Shown here: one piece after another, positions 62,972 to 64,000 of the stretch
Numbering within the stretch: the stretch's first letter is position 1
Layout: the number at the start of each line of letters is the position of its first letter
Source of the DNA: Paracentrotus lividus
Taxonomy: Eukaryota; Echinodermata; Echinoidea; Camarodonta; Echinidae
Reading direction: 5' to 3'
Assembly (NCBI GenBank): GCA_940671915.1
Contig: CALNVZ010000174.1
Span: forward strand, 72,802,850 to 72,866,849
DNA length: 64,000 nucleotides
The notes under the pieces: model-generated
The model's input: only the letters and a program-made list of their open reading frames with translations
What the model was told of the DNA's origin: nothing
The model's database searches: none
Position numbers and translations under genes: made by a program

Positions 62972-64000
62972 ATCAAAGTTCGCTATCAGTATTATTAATG
63001 ATACCGTAATGATCATTAAGCTATAAACAGGGAATTCGAAATGCGAATGTGATGTTAATTATTAATTTCATTTGTTTATTTGCACAATATTTTGATCAAG
63101 CGTCCTTTCAACAAGAGATTGCTATTATAGGTCTTGGTTTAGATTTTGTTTGTTTGTTTGTTTTTGGAAGAAGGAACACATTTTTGTTTCTATCTAAACG
63201 ACGTAAATGAGGAGCATCGATTCGAAATTAGTTTTTAAGAATTACAATTCAACCTTCACAAACTTGGGAGGTTAGATTCATCAACAAATACTATTCCAGA
63301 TTAGGACTTTAATCAAAGTGTAGTGCAACTGATTCTTTAACCGATGGGAAAAACTAAAAAAATAAAAATTAAACAATTTTACACCATAAGCACCATAAAC
63401 TAAAGGTTTTTTTTTTCTTTCTTGATTTGTTATTTAAACACTTCTCTTAGGAGTTTGAATACCTATTTGAATCGTTTCCACCCGACCATATTAAGGACAC
63501 AAGCGCTCATCAAATTTTAAAATCAGCGCGTGTGTCAATGGAGCAAATAACGTAAAAACATTACAAAAAATATATCTTTAAAATCTTCCATAACTTTTTA
63601 GAGAGGTCGAAAACCCCCATTTTTTAAAACTTTTTCTTAAAGTTTATGACATCGGAAATATAATCCACTAACAAGATTTGGGGGTCAAGGGGATAGAACA
63701 TCTCACCATATTCTTATGTAAACTAAAAAATTTCCATATATATATATATATAGTTTATATCAGTAAATATTGGTTGATTTTCTCACAAATCTTAATTTGC
63801 TCTTCAAGCTATGGCTAATACAATTCTCCACAAGTTGAATTGTGAAAACTAATTCATATATAATTATCACATACACATTTCACATATCAGTCATACCACC
63901 GATAATTGTACGTGTTAGAATTACAAAGCTCTAGTCTTCTTCTTCTTTTTCTTTCCTCAGTCTCGTTCATTGTATATTTTAAGATTTCATGAACAAATTA
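62972..64000. other. Non-coding right edge
   Basis: AT-rich sequence with (TTTG)n at about 63148-63163 and (TA)n at 63738-63752. No gene or complete element was recognised. Confidence 0.4.

Overview
This is eukaryotic, AT-rich, intron- and repeat-rich genomic DNA, most likely from a marine deuterostome invertebrate; an echinoderm such as a sea urchin is my best guess. That guess rests on the SEL1L-like exons, the very long introns and the mix of short inverted-repeat transposons (TTAA, TWA and TA targets). It is an inference and was not tested by any search. No prokaryotic gene, CRISPR array, operon or intact autonomous transposon is visible.

Only two cellular genes can be supported. (1) The last two coding exons of a SEL1L (ER-associated degradation adaptor) homologue lie on the + strand at 12011-12133 and 29976-30110. 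They are separated by a 17.8 kb intron full of mobile elements and joined in phase 0. The stop is followed by a 3'UTR that begins with an 848 bp transposon. (2) The terminal exon of a rhodopsin-class G-protein-coupled receptor lies on the - strand at 50671-51795. It encodes TM6, TM7 and a tail of about 295 residues; the exons for TM1-5 were not found in the window. A weak candidate internal exon lies at 36699-36801 (-), next to a GC-rich patch with a CRE-bearing hairpin.

The rest is mostly repeats. From left to right: a TTA-target MITE (567-755); a broken copy of an uncharacterised multicopy protein family with a large palindrome beside it (1294-3565); a tandem array carrying six RFX/X-box-like palindromes (3620-4765); a MITE whose empty site survives in a neighbouring repeat copy (5031-5233); two copies of a 1.05 kb inverted-terminal element (7708-10090); a 2.8 kb element holding a 155 bp satellite (14441-17212); a regularly spaced motif array (19307-20055); tRNA-derived SINE fragments; two members of a family with 4 bp target duplications (26187-26412, 61958-62967); a Jockey-type reverse transcriptase pseudogene (38741-40222); a nested insertion stack (42251-43828); and further foldback elements up to 63 kb. 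A run of Ns (24020-24436) is flanked by an exact 89 bp duplication that looks like an assembly artefact.

The genes do not form a pathway within this window. I do not see a clearly new biological system. The most unusual signals are the X-box array, the spaced TAACATTCRTGA motif array, the 3'UTR transposons of SEL1L and the conserved transposon target sites.
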